A stretch of 64,000 nt of DNA, taken from Immundisolibacter cernigliae (GTDB lineage: Bacteria > Pseudomonadota > Gammaproteobacteria > Immundisolibacterales > Immundisolibacteraceae). A model generated the notes under the pieces. That model was not told the DNA's origin. It saw nothing but the letters and a program-made list of their open reading frames with translations, and searched no databases. Below, piece after piece: positions 23,663 through 35,004 of the stretch. The position numbers were made by a program, and so were the translations under genes. Every line of letters begins with the position of its first letter. Position 1 is the first letter of the stretch. Location: contig NZ_CP014671.1 of the NCBI RefSeq assembly GCF_001697225.1, forward strand, positions 2,170,001 to 2,234,000, written 5' to 3'.

Positions 23663-25485
23663 GATCCGCCCGTTCGCGCCAGCCAGGCATCGAGCACCTG
23701 GCGGGCCACCGGAGCGGCGGTGCCGCTGCCCGAGCCGCCGTGCTCGACGATCACCGACAGCGCAATGCGGGGAGCTTCCAGCGGCGCGTAGGCGATGAAC
23801 AGGGCGTGATCGAGCAGGTGCCGGGCCACGTTGCGACCGCGGTCGTCGGCGCGCTGGCTCATGGCGAACACCTGCGCGGTGCCGGTCTTGCCGGCCGCGC
23901 TGTACGGTGCATCGGCGAGCGCGCGAAAGGCCGTACCGCCCGGCGCCACCACGGCATGCATGGCATCGGCAATGATCTGCCACTGCTCGGCGCTGACCTG
24001 GGACAGCCGGTCGGGTACCGCCGCCGGCTCCCCAAGGGGCGCCGGTACCAGCCGGGGAGGGGGCGTGCGGCCACGGCTGGCGATCAGTGCCGTGGCATAG
24101 GCCAGCTGCAACGGCGTGGCGGTGTTGTAACCCTGGCCGATGCCGGCGATCAGCGTCTCGCCCGGATACCAGGGCGCCTTGCGGGCACTGCGCTTCCAGG
24201 CCTGCGACGGCAGCAGGCCAGCCTGCTCGCCGGGCAGGTCGATGCCGGTGCGCGCACCCAGCCCGAAACGGCCCAGTTGCTCATGCATGCGGTCGATGCC
24301 CAGTTTCAGGGCCAGGTCGTAGAAGTACACATCGCAGGACTGCGATATCGCCCGCCGCATGTCCACGCGGCCGTGGCCGTGACGCTGCCAGCAGCGGAAG
24401 CGGTGCGCCGAATTGCCCAGCGTGTACCAGCCCGGGCACCACACGTGGTGGTCGGCGGTGGCCACCCCGCTGGCCAGTCCGGCCAGTGCCATCAGCGGCT
24501 TGATGGTCGACCCGGGCGGATAGAGCCCGCGCAGGGCGCGGTCGGTCAGGGGTCGCTCGGGATTGTTCAGCAGGCCACGGTAGTCCTCGCTGCCGATGCC
24601 ACCGACGAACAGGTTCGGATCGAAGGCCGGCTCGCTGACCATGGCCAGCACATGACCGCTGACCGGGTCCATTGCCACCACGGCGCCCGGACGCCCTGCC
24701 AGCGCGGCCTGTGCCGCCCGCTGCAGATCGACGTCCAGATCCAGTCGCAGCGGCGTTCCGGGCTGCGCGCGGATGCGATCGAGCACGCGCAGGCGCCGAC
24801 CGTGGGCGTCCACCTCCGTTTGCTGGTAGCCGACCCGGCCCTGCAGCAGCGCGTCGTAGGATTTCTCGATACCGCTCTTGCCGGTGCTGTCGGTGGCCCG
24901 CTGCTCGGCGCTGGCCTGCGCCAGTTCGGCCTCGCTGACCCGACCGACGTAACCGACCACGTGCGCGGTCAGCGCCCCCTGCGGGTAGTGGCGCGACAGG
25001 TCGCCGCGCAGTTCGACGCCGGGGAATCGATGACGGTTGGCGGCAAAGCGCGCCGCTTCGGTGTCGTCCAGATTGCGGCGCAGCAGCAAGGCCTCGAAGC
25101 GCGGACGGATGCGGCGCAGACTGGCGAAACGCTCCAGGTCGGGCTGGCGCAGGTCGATCAGGCGGCCCAGCGCCGCCAGCGTGGCGGCCGTGTCCGGCAC
25201 GTTCTCGGGGGTCAGGTACAGGCTGAAACTGGATACGTTCTGGGCCAGCAGCGTGCCGTTGCGGTCGGTGATGACGCCCCGTGCCGGCGCAATCACCTCG
25301 GCGCGGATGCTGTTGTCCTGGGACGCCGTGGCATAACGGTCGTGCTGCACGACCTGCAGGAAGCTCAGGCGGGCCAGCAGCCCGGCGCCGGCCAGGGCCA
25401 TCAACACCAGCAACAGGGTCACGCGTCGGCGAAACAGGCGCAGCTCGGCCGCCGGGTCCTTGATCGTCTGATGCCGGCGCGCCAT
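23659..25485 (-). CDS. mrdA: Penicillin-binding protein 2 (elongasome transpeptidase)
   Basis: Class B transpeptidase that cross-links peptidoglycan during lateral growth. One N-terminal membrane helix (about 22-44) is followed by the pedestal domain. In the transpeptidase domain the active-site motifs are SxxK at Ser326-Lys329 (GSTIKP), SCD at 383-385 and KTGT at 533-536. The length of 608 residues is normal. It lies 4 bp before the mreD end. Confidence 0.97.
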   Translation of the reverse strand: MARRHQTIKDPAAELRLFRRRVTLLLVLMALAGAGLLARLSFLQVVQHDRYATASQDNSIRAEVIAPARGVITDRNGTLLAQNVSSFSLYLTPENVPDTAATLAALGRLIDLRQPDLERFASLRRIRPRFEALLLRRNLDDTEAARFAANRHRFPGVELRGDLSRHYPQGALTAHVVGYVGRVSEAELAQASAEQRATDSTGKSGIEKSYDALLQGRVGYQQTEVDAHGRRLRVLDRIRAQPGTPLRLDLDVDLQRAAQAALAGRPGAVVAMDPVSGHVLAMVSEPAFDPNLFVGGIGSEDYRGLLNNPERPLTDRALRGLYPPGSTIKPLMALAGLASGVATADHHVWCPGWYTLGNSAHRFRCWQRHGHGRVDMRRAISQSCDVYFYDLALKLGIDRMHEQLGRFGLGARTGIDLPGEQAGLLPSQAWKRSARKAPWYPGETLIAGIGQGYNTATPLQLAYATALIASRGRTPPPRLVPAPLGEPAAVPDRLSQVSAEQWQIIADAMHAVVAPGGTAFRALADAPYSAAGKTGTAQVFAMSQRADDRGRNVARHLLDHALFIAYAPLEAPRIALSVIVEHGGSGSGTAAPVARQVLDAWLARTGGS

Positions 25486-25489
25486 GGCT

Positions 25490-25975
25490 TCAGCGGCTGG
25501 CGCGCCGACGCAGATCGCGCAGGGTCAAGAACAGCCAGGGCCACACCAGGGCCCCGCTGAGCGCCGGCAGGAGCATGCCCGCCGACACCGGCCTGCCGCT
25601 GCTGCCGGTAATCAGGGCCAGGATGATCTGGTGCACCGCCAGCAGTGGCACCAGCAGCAGCGCCTGCTGCCACAGCGGCAGCACGCGCAGGCGCTGATGC
25701 TGCGCCAGCACCGCCGCTGCCACCACCGCCAGCGCCAAGGCATGCTGACCCAGCGGCGCTCCGGTCAGGGCGTCTTCCAGAAGCCCGAGCGCAAAGCCGG
25801 CGGTAATGCCCAGCCGGTCGGGCTGCGCCAGACACCAATAGGCCAGTGCCAGCGTCAGCCAGGGCGGTTGCCAGGCACTTGCCCACGCCGGCACCGGCGC
25901 CGACAGCAGCAGGCCGGCCGCCAGCAGGCTGCCTGCAATGGCCCGGCTCCGGGGCTTTACGGGGGCGGTGCTCAC
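25490..25975 (-). CDS. mreD: Rod shape-determining protein MreD
   Basis: Small inner-membrane protein (161 residues) of the elongasome. It is almost wholly hydrophobic with about five helices; the FALGLLEDALTGAPLGQHALAL segment is characteristic. The GTG at 25975 overlaps the mreC stop by 4 bp and gives a normal-length protein. The order mreB-mreC-mreD-mrdA-rodA supports the call more than sequence alone. Confidence 0.93.
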   Translation of the reverse strand: MSTAPVKPRSRAIAGSLLAAGLLLSAPVPAWASAWQPPWLTLALAYWCLAQPDRLGITAGFALGLLEDALTGAPLGQHALALAVVAAAVLAQHQRLRVLPLWQQALLLVPLLAVHQIILALITGSSGRPVSAGMLLPALSGALVWPWLFLTLRDLRRRASR

Positions 25976-26853
25976 TGGCTTGGAGCGGGCGGACGGTCGC
26001 CGGTTGTTTCTGGGGCGGCGGCCGGCTGCGTGGCCGGCCACACCAGCAGGACCTCCTGGATGCGGTCCAGGCGGCCGGATGGGGTCGCCTGGACCTCGGC
26101 GAATTCGCCCTCGGCGATGCGGTTCACGCGGCTGACCGTGGCCACCGGCAGGTCCGGCGGGAACACGTCGTCCAGCCCGGAAGTGACCAGCGTGTCACCG
26201 ACCTCCAGGTCGACATGGTTGGGCAGGTACGGCAGGTCGAGCGCACCGATCGGTCCACGGCCCACGGCAATGGCCCGCACGCCGCTGCGAATCGATTTGA
26301 CCGGGATGGCATGCCGGCTGTCGGTGATCAGCAGTACCTGGGCGGTCTGTGCCGCCACATGCAGCACCTGTCCGACCACGCCGTCGGCGTCGAGCACCGG
26401 CTGGCCGGTGAACACGCCCTGCAGGGAGCCTTTGTCGATCTGAATCTGCCCGATATAGGGATCCAGGCCCACTTTGACTGTGCTGGCGATCAGCGCGCGC
26501 AGCGGCTGCGGGGTACGCGCCAGGGAATCGAGCAGCGCTTGCAGGCGCCTGTTCTCGGCCTGCAGCGCGTCAAGCGTCTGTACCCGCAGGCGCAGACGCA
26601 GATTCTCGTCGCGCAGGACGGCCGTCTGGGTACGCAGAGCGGCGCGTTCGCGCAGGTTGTCGGTGCCCCAGGCCCAGGCCCGAAAGGGCAGGTCGATGGC
26701 CTGCTGCACCGGGTGCAGCACGGTCAGCAAGGCGCTGCGCAGCGGCACCAGCCGCGGGCCGCGCTGGTCCAGAAACAGCAGCATCACTGCCGCCAGCGTT
26801 GCCAGCAGCAGGCGGAGCGCCAGCGACGGGCGGCGCCGGAACAGGCTAGGCAT
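25972..26853 (-). CDS. mreC: Rod shape-determining protein MreC
   Basis: Periplasmic scaffold of the elongasome, 293 residues. It has an N-terminal membrane helix (about 12-30), a short coiled coil (about 65-110, RAALRTQTAVLRDENLRLR) and two beta-barrel domains (DPYIGQIQIDKGSLQGVFTGQPVLD, GVRAIAVGRGPIGALDLPYLP). A Pro/Ala-rich tail ends the protein. It starts 45 bp downstream of mreB. Confidence 0.95.
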   Translation of the reverse strand: MPSLFRRRPSLALRLLLATLAAVMLLFLDQRGPRLVPLRSALLTVLHPVQQAIDLPFRAWAWGTDNLRERAALRTQTAVLRDENLRLRLRVQTLDALQAENRRLQALLDSLARTPQPLRALIASTVKVGLDPYIGQIQIDKGSLQGVFTGQPVLDADGVVGQVLHVAAQTAQVLLITDSRHAIPVKSIRSGVRAIAVGRGPIGALDLPYLPNHVDLEVGDTLVTSGLDDVFPPDLPVATVSRVNRIAEGEFAEVQATPSGRLDRIQEVLLVWPATQPAAAPETTGDRPPAPSQ

Positions 26854-26898
26854 GGGGCATGCGGCGATGCCGCGCGACCGGATCGGCCGCGCGGGAAC

Positions 26899-28336
<1,438 letters not shown>

Positions 28337-28368
28337 GCGCAGTTTACACCCCACGGCAAGCCTGACCC

Positions 28369-29820
<1,452 letters not shown>

Positions 29821-29821
29821 C

Positions 29822-31258
29822 ATGAGCGCCTGGGAAACCGTCATCGGCCTCGAAGTCCACTGCCAGCTGGCCACCCGCAGCAAACTGTTCTCGGGCGCCG
29901 CCACGGCGTTTGGAGCCGAACCGAACACGCAGGCCTGCGCCATCGACCTTGCCCTGCCGGGCGTGCTGCCGGTGCTCAATCGCGAGGCGGTGGCCATGGC
30001 CATCAAGTTTGGCCTGGCCGTCGGCGCGCAGATCGCGCCCCGCTCGGTGTTCGCGCGCAAGAATTATTTCTACCCGGACCTGCCCAAGGGCTACCAGATC
30101 AGCCAGTACGAGCTGCCGATCGTCGCCCTGGGACATCTGGACATAACGCTGCCGGACGGCACCGGCAAGCGCATCGGCATCACCCGCGCGCACCTGGAGG
30201 AAGACGCCGGCAAGTCCCTGCACGAGGACTTCCACGGCCTGACCGGGATCGACCTGAACCGCGCCGGCACGCCGCTGGTGGAGATCGTCTCCGAACCGGA
30301 GCTGTCCAGCGCCGCCGAGGCGGTGGCTTACCTGAAAAAGCTGCACGCCCTGGTGCGGTATCTGGAAATCTCCGACGCCAACATGCAGGAAGGCTCGTTC
30401 CGCTGCGACGCCAACGTGTCGGTGCGCCGGGTCGGCGACAGCAAACTGGGCACGCGGGCCGAGATCAAGAACATCAACTCGTTCCGGTTTGTGGAGCGCG
30501 CCATCGAGGTCGAGGTCGAGCGCCAGATCGAGCTGCTGGAAAGCGGCGGCCAGGTGGTGCAGGAAACCCGCCTGTACGACGCCGAGCGCAACCAGACGCG
30601 CGCCATGCGCAGCAAGGAAGAAGCCAACGACTACCGCTATTTCCCCGATCCGGACCTGCTGCCGATCGAGGTATCCGAGGCCTGGGTGGAGCACCTGCGC
30701 GCGCAATTGCCGGAACTGCCGCAGGCCCGTCAGGCGCGCTTCGTGTCGCAGTACGGCCTGTCCGATTACGACGCCGGGCTGCTGACCGCCGAGCGGGAGC
30801 TGGCCGACTACTTCGAAGCCTCACTGACCAGCGGCGCGGAACCGAAGCTCGCCGCCAACTGGATCAACGGCGAACTCGCCGCCGCCCTGAACCGCGACGA
30901 TCTGCCGATCACTGCTTCCCCGGTCAGCCCGGCCGCGCTGGGCGGATTGCTGGGGCGCATCGTGGATCAGACCATTTCGGGCAAGATCGCCAAGGACGTG
31001 TTCGCCGCCATGTGGCAGGGCGAGGGCGAGGCCGACGCCATCATCCAGGCGCGGGGCCTGAAGCAGATCACCGACACCGGCGCCATCGAGGCGGCTGTCG
31101 AGCAGGTGCTCAGCGCCAATCCAGATCAGGTCGAGCAGCTGAAAGCCGGCAAGGACAAGGTGCTCGGCTTCCTGGTCGGTCAGGTGATGAAGGCCACCGG
31201 CGGCAAGGCCAACCCGGCGCAGGTGAATGCGCTGCTGCGGTCAAAGGTCGGCGTTTAG
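29822..31258 (+). CDS. gatB: Asp-tRNA(Asn)/Glu-tRNA(Gln) amidotransferase subunit B
   Basis: Kinase/transamidase subunit that phosphorylates and amidates the mischarged tRNA. The start [15 protein letters not shown], the segments [29 protein letters not shown] and [13 protein letters not shown], and the C-terminal YqeY-like tail domain ([21 protein letters not shown]) are all typical. 478 residues. A REP-like element follows 13 bp after the stop. Confidence 0.98.
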   Translation: MSAWETVIGLEVHCQLATRSKLFSGAATAFGAEPNTQACAIDLALPGVLPVLNREAVAMAIKFGLAVGAQIAPRSVFARKNYFYPDLPKGYQISQYELPIVALGHLDITLPDGTGKRIGITRAHLEEDAGKSLHEDFHGLTGIDLNRAGTPLVEIVSEPELSSAAEAVAYLKKLHALVRYLEISDANMQEGSFRCDANVSVRRVGDSKLGTRAEIKNINSFRFVERAIEVEVERQIELLESGGQVVQETRLYDAERNQTRAMRSKEEANDYRYFPDPDLLPIEVSEAWVEHLRAQLPELPQARQARFVSQYGLSDYDAGLLTAERELADYFEASLTSGAEPKLAANWINGELAAALNRDDLPITASPVSPAALGGLLGRIVDQTISGKIAKDVFAAMWQGEGEADAIIQARGLKQITDTGAIEAAVEQVLSANPDQVEQLKAGKDKVLGFLVGQVMKATGGKANPAQVNALLRSKVGV

Positions 31259-31271
31259 CAGACCGACACCG

Positions 31272-31334
31272 GTGGGAGGCCCGCCCCGGGCCGAATGCCG
31301 ATTGGAAGGTTCGCGGCGAGGGCGCCGCTCCCAC
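31272..31334. repeat. REP-like palindromic element
   Basis: Second copy of the element at 1063: the same GTGGGAG...CTCCCAC ends and the inner hairpins GGCCCG/CGGGCC and GCGGCG/CGCCGC, with small differences in the central spacer. It lies just after gatB and before a convergent gene, a usual position for REP sequences, where it may protect mRNA ends. Confidence 0.8.
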
Positions 31335-31376
31335 GCGCCATTCATGGCTCTGCTTGGCGCCGGCGTCATGCGCCCG

Positions 31377-32003
31377 TCACCAGAACGCCCACAACTGCCC
31401 GTCCTGTTCCCGGTGCGCGAGCGCGCGCAGCGGCCGGGAGCCCTTGGCCACACACATGCCGCTGCCTAGATCGAATGCCCAGCCGTGGCGGGGGCAGGTC
31501 AAGCGCGCGCCGTCAATGGCCAGTTCCGGGATGTCGGTGCTCTGGTGTGGGCAACGGGCGTCGTAGACCATCAGCTCGGTGTCCGTTCGGTGAATGAACA
31601 CGGCGCGGCCGTCAGCCTCACGGCGCAGGCTGCCGGTGGGCGGCAGTTCGGCCAGGGGCGCCAGCGCATGCCAGTCCGGCACGTGGCCGAGCTGATCGAG
31701 GCGAAACTCCGGCAGGTCCAGCGCCAGCAGCTGGTCCACCGCCCACACGATCCGCGTCAGGCCCAGCATCGGAAAGGCCATCAGCAGGGCGTCGAGCACC
31801 TCGTCGGCGCTGGCGCCGCTGCGCAGCGCCCGCGTCAGGTACTGACGAAAGCCGCGTTCGGTCTGCGCGTGGACCTTGCTGATGAGGGAAATCAGCGCCT
31901 TGGTCTTGGGATCCAGACGCCGACCGGCCACCTTCAGGAAGGCGAAATACGGCTGCATGGCGTCCGGGCGGGCCTGGATCAGGTAATCGAGGGCTTGGCT
32001 CAT
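31377..32003 (-). CDS. Carboxymuconolactone-decarboxylase-like domain fused to a Rieske [2Fe-2S] domain
   Basis: A 208-residue two-domain protein of unknown role. Residues ~15-95 look like an AhpD/carboxymuconolactone decarboxylase fold (KTKALISLISKVHAQTERGF...GASADEVLDALLMAFPM) but lack the CxxC of AhpD. Residues ~115-208 form a Rieske ferredoxin domain with the complete cluster motif Cys151-x-His153 and Cys170-x2-His173. It could be an electron carrier tied to an oxygenase or a small redox sensor. It stands alone, divergent from the SDR gene. Confidence 0.8.
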   Translation of the reverse strand: MSQALDYLIQARPDAMQPYFAFLKVAGRRLDPKTKALISLISKVHAQTERGFRQYLTRALRSGASADEVLDALLMAFPMLGLTRIVWAVDQLLALDLPEFRLDQLGHVPDWHALAPLAELPPTGSLRREADGRAVFIHRTDTELMVYDARCPHQSTDIPELAIDGARLTCPRHGWAFDLGSGMCVAKGSRPLRALAHREQDGQLWAFW

Positions 32004-32128
32004 GTCGGGTGCTCGCGGCGACAGCGGGTAGTTCCATTATCGGGCCGCTGCTGACTCTTTTATCAATGCCCGGTGCAGTTGTTGCCTGCGGCTAAACTGG
32101 CACGGCAATCGTGATGGAGGAGATACGG

Positions 32129-32917
32129 ATGGAACTTGCGCTGCGCGGAAAGATCGCCCTTGTCACCGGCGCCAGCGCCGGCATTGGCCGGGCCATCGCC
32201 CAGGCGCTGGCGGCCGAAGGCGTACAGCTGACGCTGTGCGCGCGTGGCGAGGCGCCCCTGCGCGCCCTGGCAGACGAGCTGGAACAGCAATGCGGCATTG
32301 CCGCGCTGGCGGTGCCGGCCGATCTGTCCACCGAGGCCGGCATCGCGCAGCTGGTGGCGGCCCATACGGCGCGTTTTGGTGCCCTCGACATCCTGGTCAA
32401 CAACGCCGGTTCCATCCGCGCCGGTTCGCTGCTGAGCAAACCGGAAGCGGAGTGGCAGGAGGATTTCGCGCTCAAGTTCTGGGGCTATGTGCGCCTGACG
32501 CGCGCCGTCTGGCCGCTGCTGATGGCGCGCGGCGGCGGGCGGGTGCTGAACATCATCGGCGGCGCCGGCCGCCAGCCAAGCGCGGGTTATCTGGCCGGTG
32601 GCGCCGCCAACGCCGGCCTGATGAACCTGACCAAGGCGCTGGGCGACGAGGGCGCGCCGCACGGCATCCTGGTCAACGCCATCAACCCCGGCGCCGTGCG
32701 CACCGCCCGCTGGCAAAGCCTGATGCAGCGCCAGGCGGCCGAACGGGGCGTCACCGTGGCGCAGCTTGAAGCCGAGCAGCTGGCCCACGTGCCGCTGCGC
32801 CGCGGCGGCGAGCCGGAAGAAATCGCCTGCGTCGCGGTGTTCCTGTGCTCGGCGGGCGCCAGCTACATCACCGGCACCACGCTGCAGGTGGATGGCGGCC
32901 TGGCGCGCTGCATCTGA
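32129..32917 (+). CDS. Short-chain dehydrogenase/reductase-like protein with an altered active site
   Basis: A 262-residue Rossmann-fold protein. Cofactor motifs are present: TGASAGIGRA at 13-22 and NNAG at 91-94. The catalytic Tyr154 is present (SAGYLAGG), but the Lys expected at YxxxK is Gly158 and the upstream Ser position is not Ser. NAD(P) binding is likely, while ordinary SDR catalysis is doubtful. The ATG at 32129 is preferred because GGAGGAG lies 8 bp upstream; GTG 32111 and ATG 32114 are alternatives. The MFS gene starts 5 bp later, so they probably form an operon. Confidence 0.88.
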   Translation: MELALRGKIALVTGASAGIGRAIAQALAAEGVQLTLCARGEAPLRALADELEQQCGIAALAVPADLSTEAGIAQLVAAHTARFGALDILVNNAGSIRAGSLLSKPEAEWQEDFALKFWGYVRLTRAVWPLLMARGGGRVLNIIGGAGRQPSAGYLAGGAANAGLMNLTKALGDEGAPHGILVNAINPGAVRTARWQSLMQRQAAERGVTVAQLEAEQLAHVPLRRGGEPEEIACVAVFLCSAGASYITGTTLQVDGGLARCI

Positions 32918-32922
32918 GGCCG

Positions 32923-34323
32923 ATGGCCGGTTTTACCGACCTGTTGCGGGAGGGCCGGGCGCCGCTGACGGTGACGCTGGCTCTTGGCATCGCCCTGCAT
33001 GCCATGGACGTGTTCCTGGTCGCCACGGTCATGCCCACCGTGGTGGCCGACATCGGCGGCGTGCGCTTCTACGCCTGGGTGTCGATGCTGTACATGGTCG
33101 GCTCGATCGTGGGCGCCGCCAGCTCGGGGCCGCTGCGCAGTGCCTACGGGCCGCGTCACGCCTACGTGCTGGCCGGCGGGTTGTTTCTGGCCGGCTCGCT
33201 GGCGTGCGCGGTGGCGCCAAGCATGGAGGTGCTGCTGGCCACGCGCACCGTGCAGGGCTTCGGCGGCGGCCTGATCGTGGCTCAGTCGATGGCTCTGGTC
33301 AGCGAGCTGTACAGCGCCGAGCTGCGCAAGCTGATGCTGGCGTCCATTTCCGGCATGTGGGCGGCGGCGGCGCTGATCGGCCCGGCGCTCGGCGGCCTGT
33401 TTGCCGAGGCCGGCCTGTGGCGCGCAGCGTTTGGCGTGAACGTGCCGATCATCGCCGTGTTCAGCCTGCTGGCCGCCCGCCATCTGCCGCAGGGCTTGGC
33501 CGGGCGCGCACGCCAGCCGTTTCCGGTGGGCCGGGTCGGACTGCTGGGCGCCGGCGTGCTCAGCGTCGCGGCGGCCGGCCAGTTGGTCGGCACGCCGTTG
33601 CGCCTGGCGGTGCTGGCACTCGCGTTGCTGCTGGTCGGCAGTGCCTTTGCGCTGGACCGGCGCGGCGCCGTGCGCCTGTTTCCGCGCCGGGCGGCGTCGC
33701 TGCGGGCGCCGGTGGGCGTGGCCTACGGCCTGTTCGTGACCTCGTCCATCCTGCACACCAGCATCACGGTGTTCATGCCGCTGCTGATGCAGCAGGTCTA
33801 TCACCTGCGCCCACTGCACGCCGGCTACTTCGCCAGCCTGCTGGCGGTCGGCTGGACCGCCGCCTCGCTGACCACCGCGCGCTGGCAGGGCGCCGCCGAG
33901 CGGCGCGCCATCATCGGCGGGCCGCTGCTGATCCTGGCCATGACCGGCGTTCTTTTGGCCGGACTGGGGCAGCTTGCCGCGCCCGCGGTCGGCGTGGCGC
34001 TGGTCATGCTCGGCTTTGGCGTCGGGGCGCTGAGCATCCACCTGATCGCCTTCACCATGCAGCACGCCAGTCCCGGCGAGGAGAGCATCACCGCCGGCAG
34101 CATCCCGACCGTGCGCACGCTGGGCATTGCGTTCGGCTCGGCGTTGGCAGGCGTCATCGCCACCCTGGCCGGACTCAGCGCCCACGTCGATGCCGATGTG
34201 GTCCGGCGCGCGGTGGGCGCCGTCTATGCGGCAAGCCTGGCGGTCGCGGCGGCACAGACGATGCTGGCCTGGCGCCTGCTGCGCCTGGCGCCGGCATCGC
34301 GGGACAGGGTCGGGCAGCTATAA
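32923..34323 (+). CDS. Major facilitator superfamily transporter (drug exporter-like)
   Basis: A 466-residue multi-pass inner-membrane protein with 12-14 predicted helices. Typical features are DVFLVATVMPTVVADIGG in helix 1, the A-motif-like GPLRSAYGPRHAYVLAGG and the motif C-like IGPALGGLFAEAGLWRAAFGVNVP, which suggest an antiporter of the DHA2/EmrB type. The substrate is unknown. The ATG at 32923 follows the SDR stop with a GAGG ribosome site. Confidence 0.88.
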   Translation: MAGFTDLLREGRAPLTVTLALGIALHAMDVFLVATVMPTVVADIGGVRFYAWVSMLYMVGSIVGAASSGPLRSAYGPRHAYVLAGGLFLAGSLACAVAPSMEVLLATRTVQGFGGGLIVAQSMALVSELYSAELRKLMLASISGMWAAAALIGPALGGLFAEAGLWRAAFGVNVPIIAVFSLLAARHLPQGLAGRARQPFPVGRVGLLGAGVLSVAAAGQLVGTPLRLAVLALALLLVGSAFALDRRGAVRLFPRRAASLRAPVGVAYGLFVTSSILHTSITVFMPLLMQQVYHLRPLHAGYFASLLAVGWTAASLTTARWQGAAERRAIIGGPLLILAMTGVLLAGLGQLAAPAVGVALVMLGFGVGALSIHLIAFTMQHASPGEESITAGSIPTVRTLGIAFGSALAGVIATLAGLSAHVDADVVRRAVGAVYAASLAVAAAQTMLAWRLLRLAPASRDRVGQL

Positions 34324-34509
34324 TGCGCGGCCCTCGCCCGCAACGGGCGGGGGCTGGCGGCCCGAACGGGCGCGATGGTGGGCGACCATGCCGTTGCTGG
34401 CGGAATCCGCCGACCGGTCGCGTGGCCCGGTTCGCGGCGCTTCCAGATAGTCCTGCGCCTCGTCACCGCGACCACTTCCGCGCAGCCACCCACTCCTCAG
34501 CGCAGCTCC
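34319..34509 (+). promoter_or_regulatory. Perfect -10 box and long structured leader before the cold-shock gene
   Basis: TATAAT at 34319-34324 is followed by a GC-rich discriminator (GCGCGGCCC); the -35 is weak. A start near 34331 would give a leader of about 180 nt. It contains several strong hairpins (CCCG/CGGG near 34336, GGCGGA/TCCGCC near 34399, CGACC/GGTCG). Long structured leaders control cold-shock mRNAs such as cspA; here this is inference. Confidence 0.5.
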
Positions 34510-34848
34510 ATGAAAGGCACCGTCAAACGTTTTTACTTCCGCAAGGGTTTTGGTTTCATCGAAGGCGACCAGGGCACCGAATACTTTTTTCACTACACCG
34601 ATTTCACGGGCGACAAGGAAGTTCTGCGCCCCGGGCTGGAGGTCGACTTCGAGGCCCAGCAGGGTGACAAGGGCCCGTGCGCGGTCGCCGTGGTCCAGCC
34701 AGGCGGCAAACCGGCTGCGGCCCGCCCGCGGTCAACCCCCGCGCGCCTGCCGCCGGCGCCCCGCAACGCACGGCGCGGCCCTATCTGCCGTTCGCCGCCG
34801 GACTGGTGCTGGGAATCATCCTGGGCGCCGTGGGCCATATCTGGCTGA
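34510..34848 (+). CDS. Cold-shock-domain protein, C-terminal tail probably frameshifted
   Basis: A CspA-like RNA-binding domain fills residues 1-~65: KGTVKRFYFRKGFGFIEGD (RNP1) and EYFFHYTDF (RNP2). In the reading frame as given, the rest is an Arg/Pro/Trp-rich tail unlike a folded protein. One frame over (ending at 34859) the same DNA encodes a clear membrane helix (YLPFAAGLVLGIILGAVGHIWL). One extra base near 34730 would join the two, giving a cold-shock domain with a C-terminal membrane anchor. A short leader control region precedes it. Confidence 0.8.
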   Translation: MKGTVKRFYFRKGFGFIEGDQGTEYFFHYTDFTGDKEVLRPGLEVDFEAQQGDKGPCAVAVVQPGGKPAAARPRSTPARLPPAPRNARRGPICRSPPDWCWESSWAPWAISG

Positions 34849-34904
34849 GCGGGCTGTAGCCATCGGAAAACCGTAGCCCGGCTGCGGCGGGTGATCACCG
34901 CGTT

Positions 34905-34957
34905 GTAGGAGCCCGACTTTGCCGGGCGATCATCGCGCAGCAAAGCTGTGCTCCCAC
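34905..34957. repeat. Degenerate REP-like hairpin pair
   Basis: Bounded by GTAGGAG and CTCCCAC, with hairpins GCCCG/CGGGC and GCAGC/GCTGT. It shares the end motif of the elements at 1063 and 31272 but not their inner sequence, so it is a related or second class. It lies between the convergent cold-shock and symporter genes. Confidence 0.55.
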
Positions 34958-35004
34958 CGGGTTTTTCCCGCTGGCAGGCGCACGGAAATCCAGAATGGCT
35001 TCAT

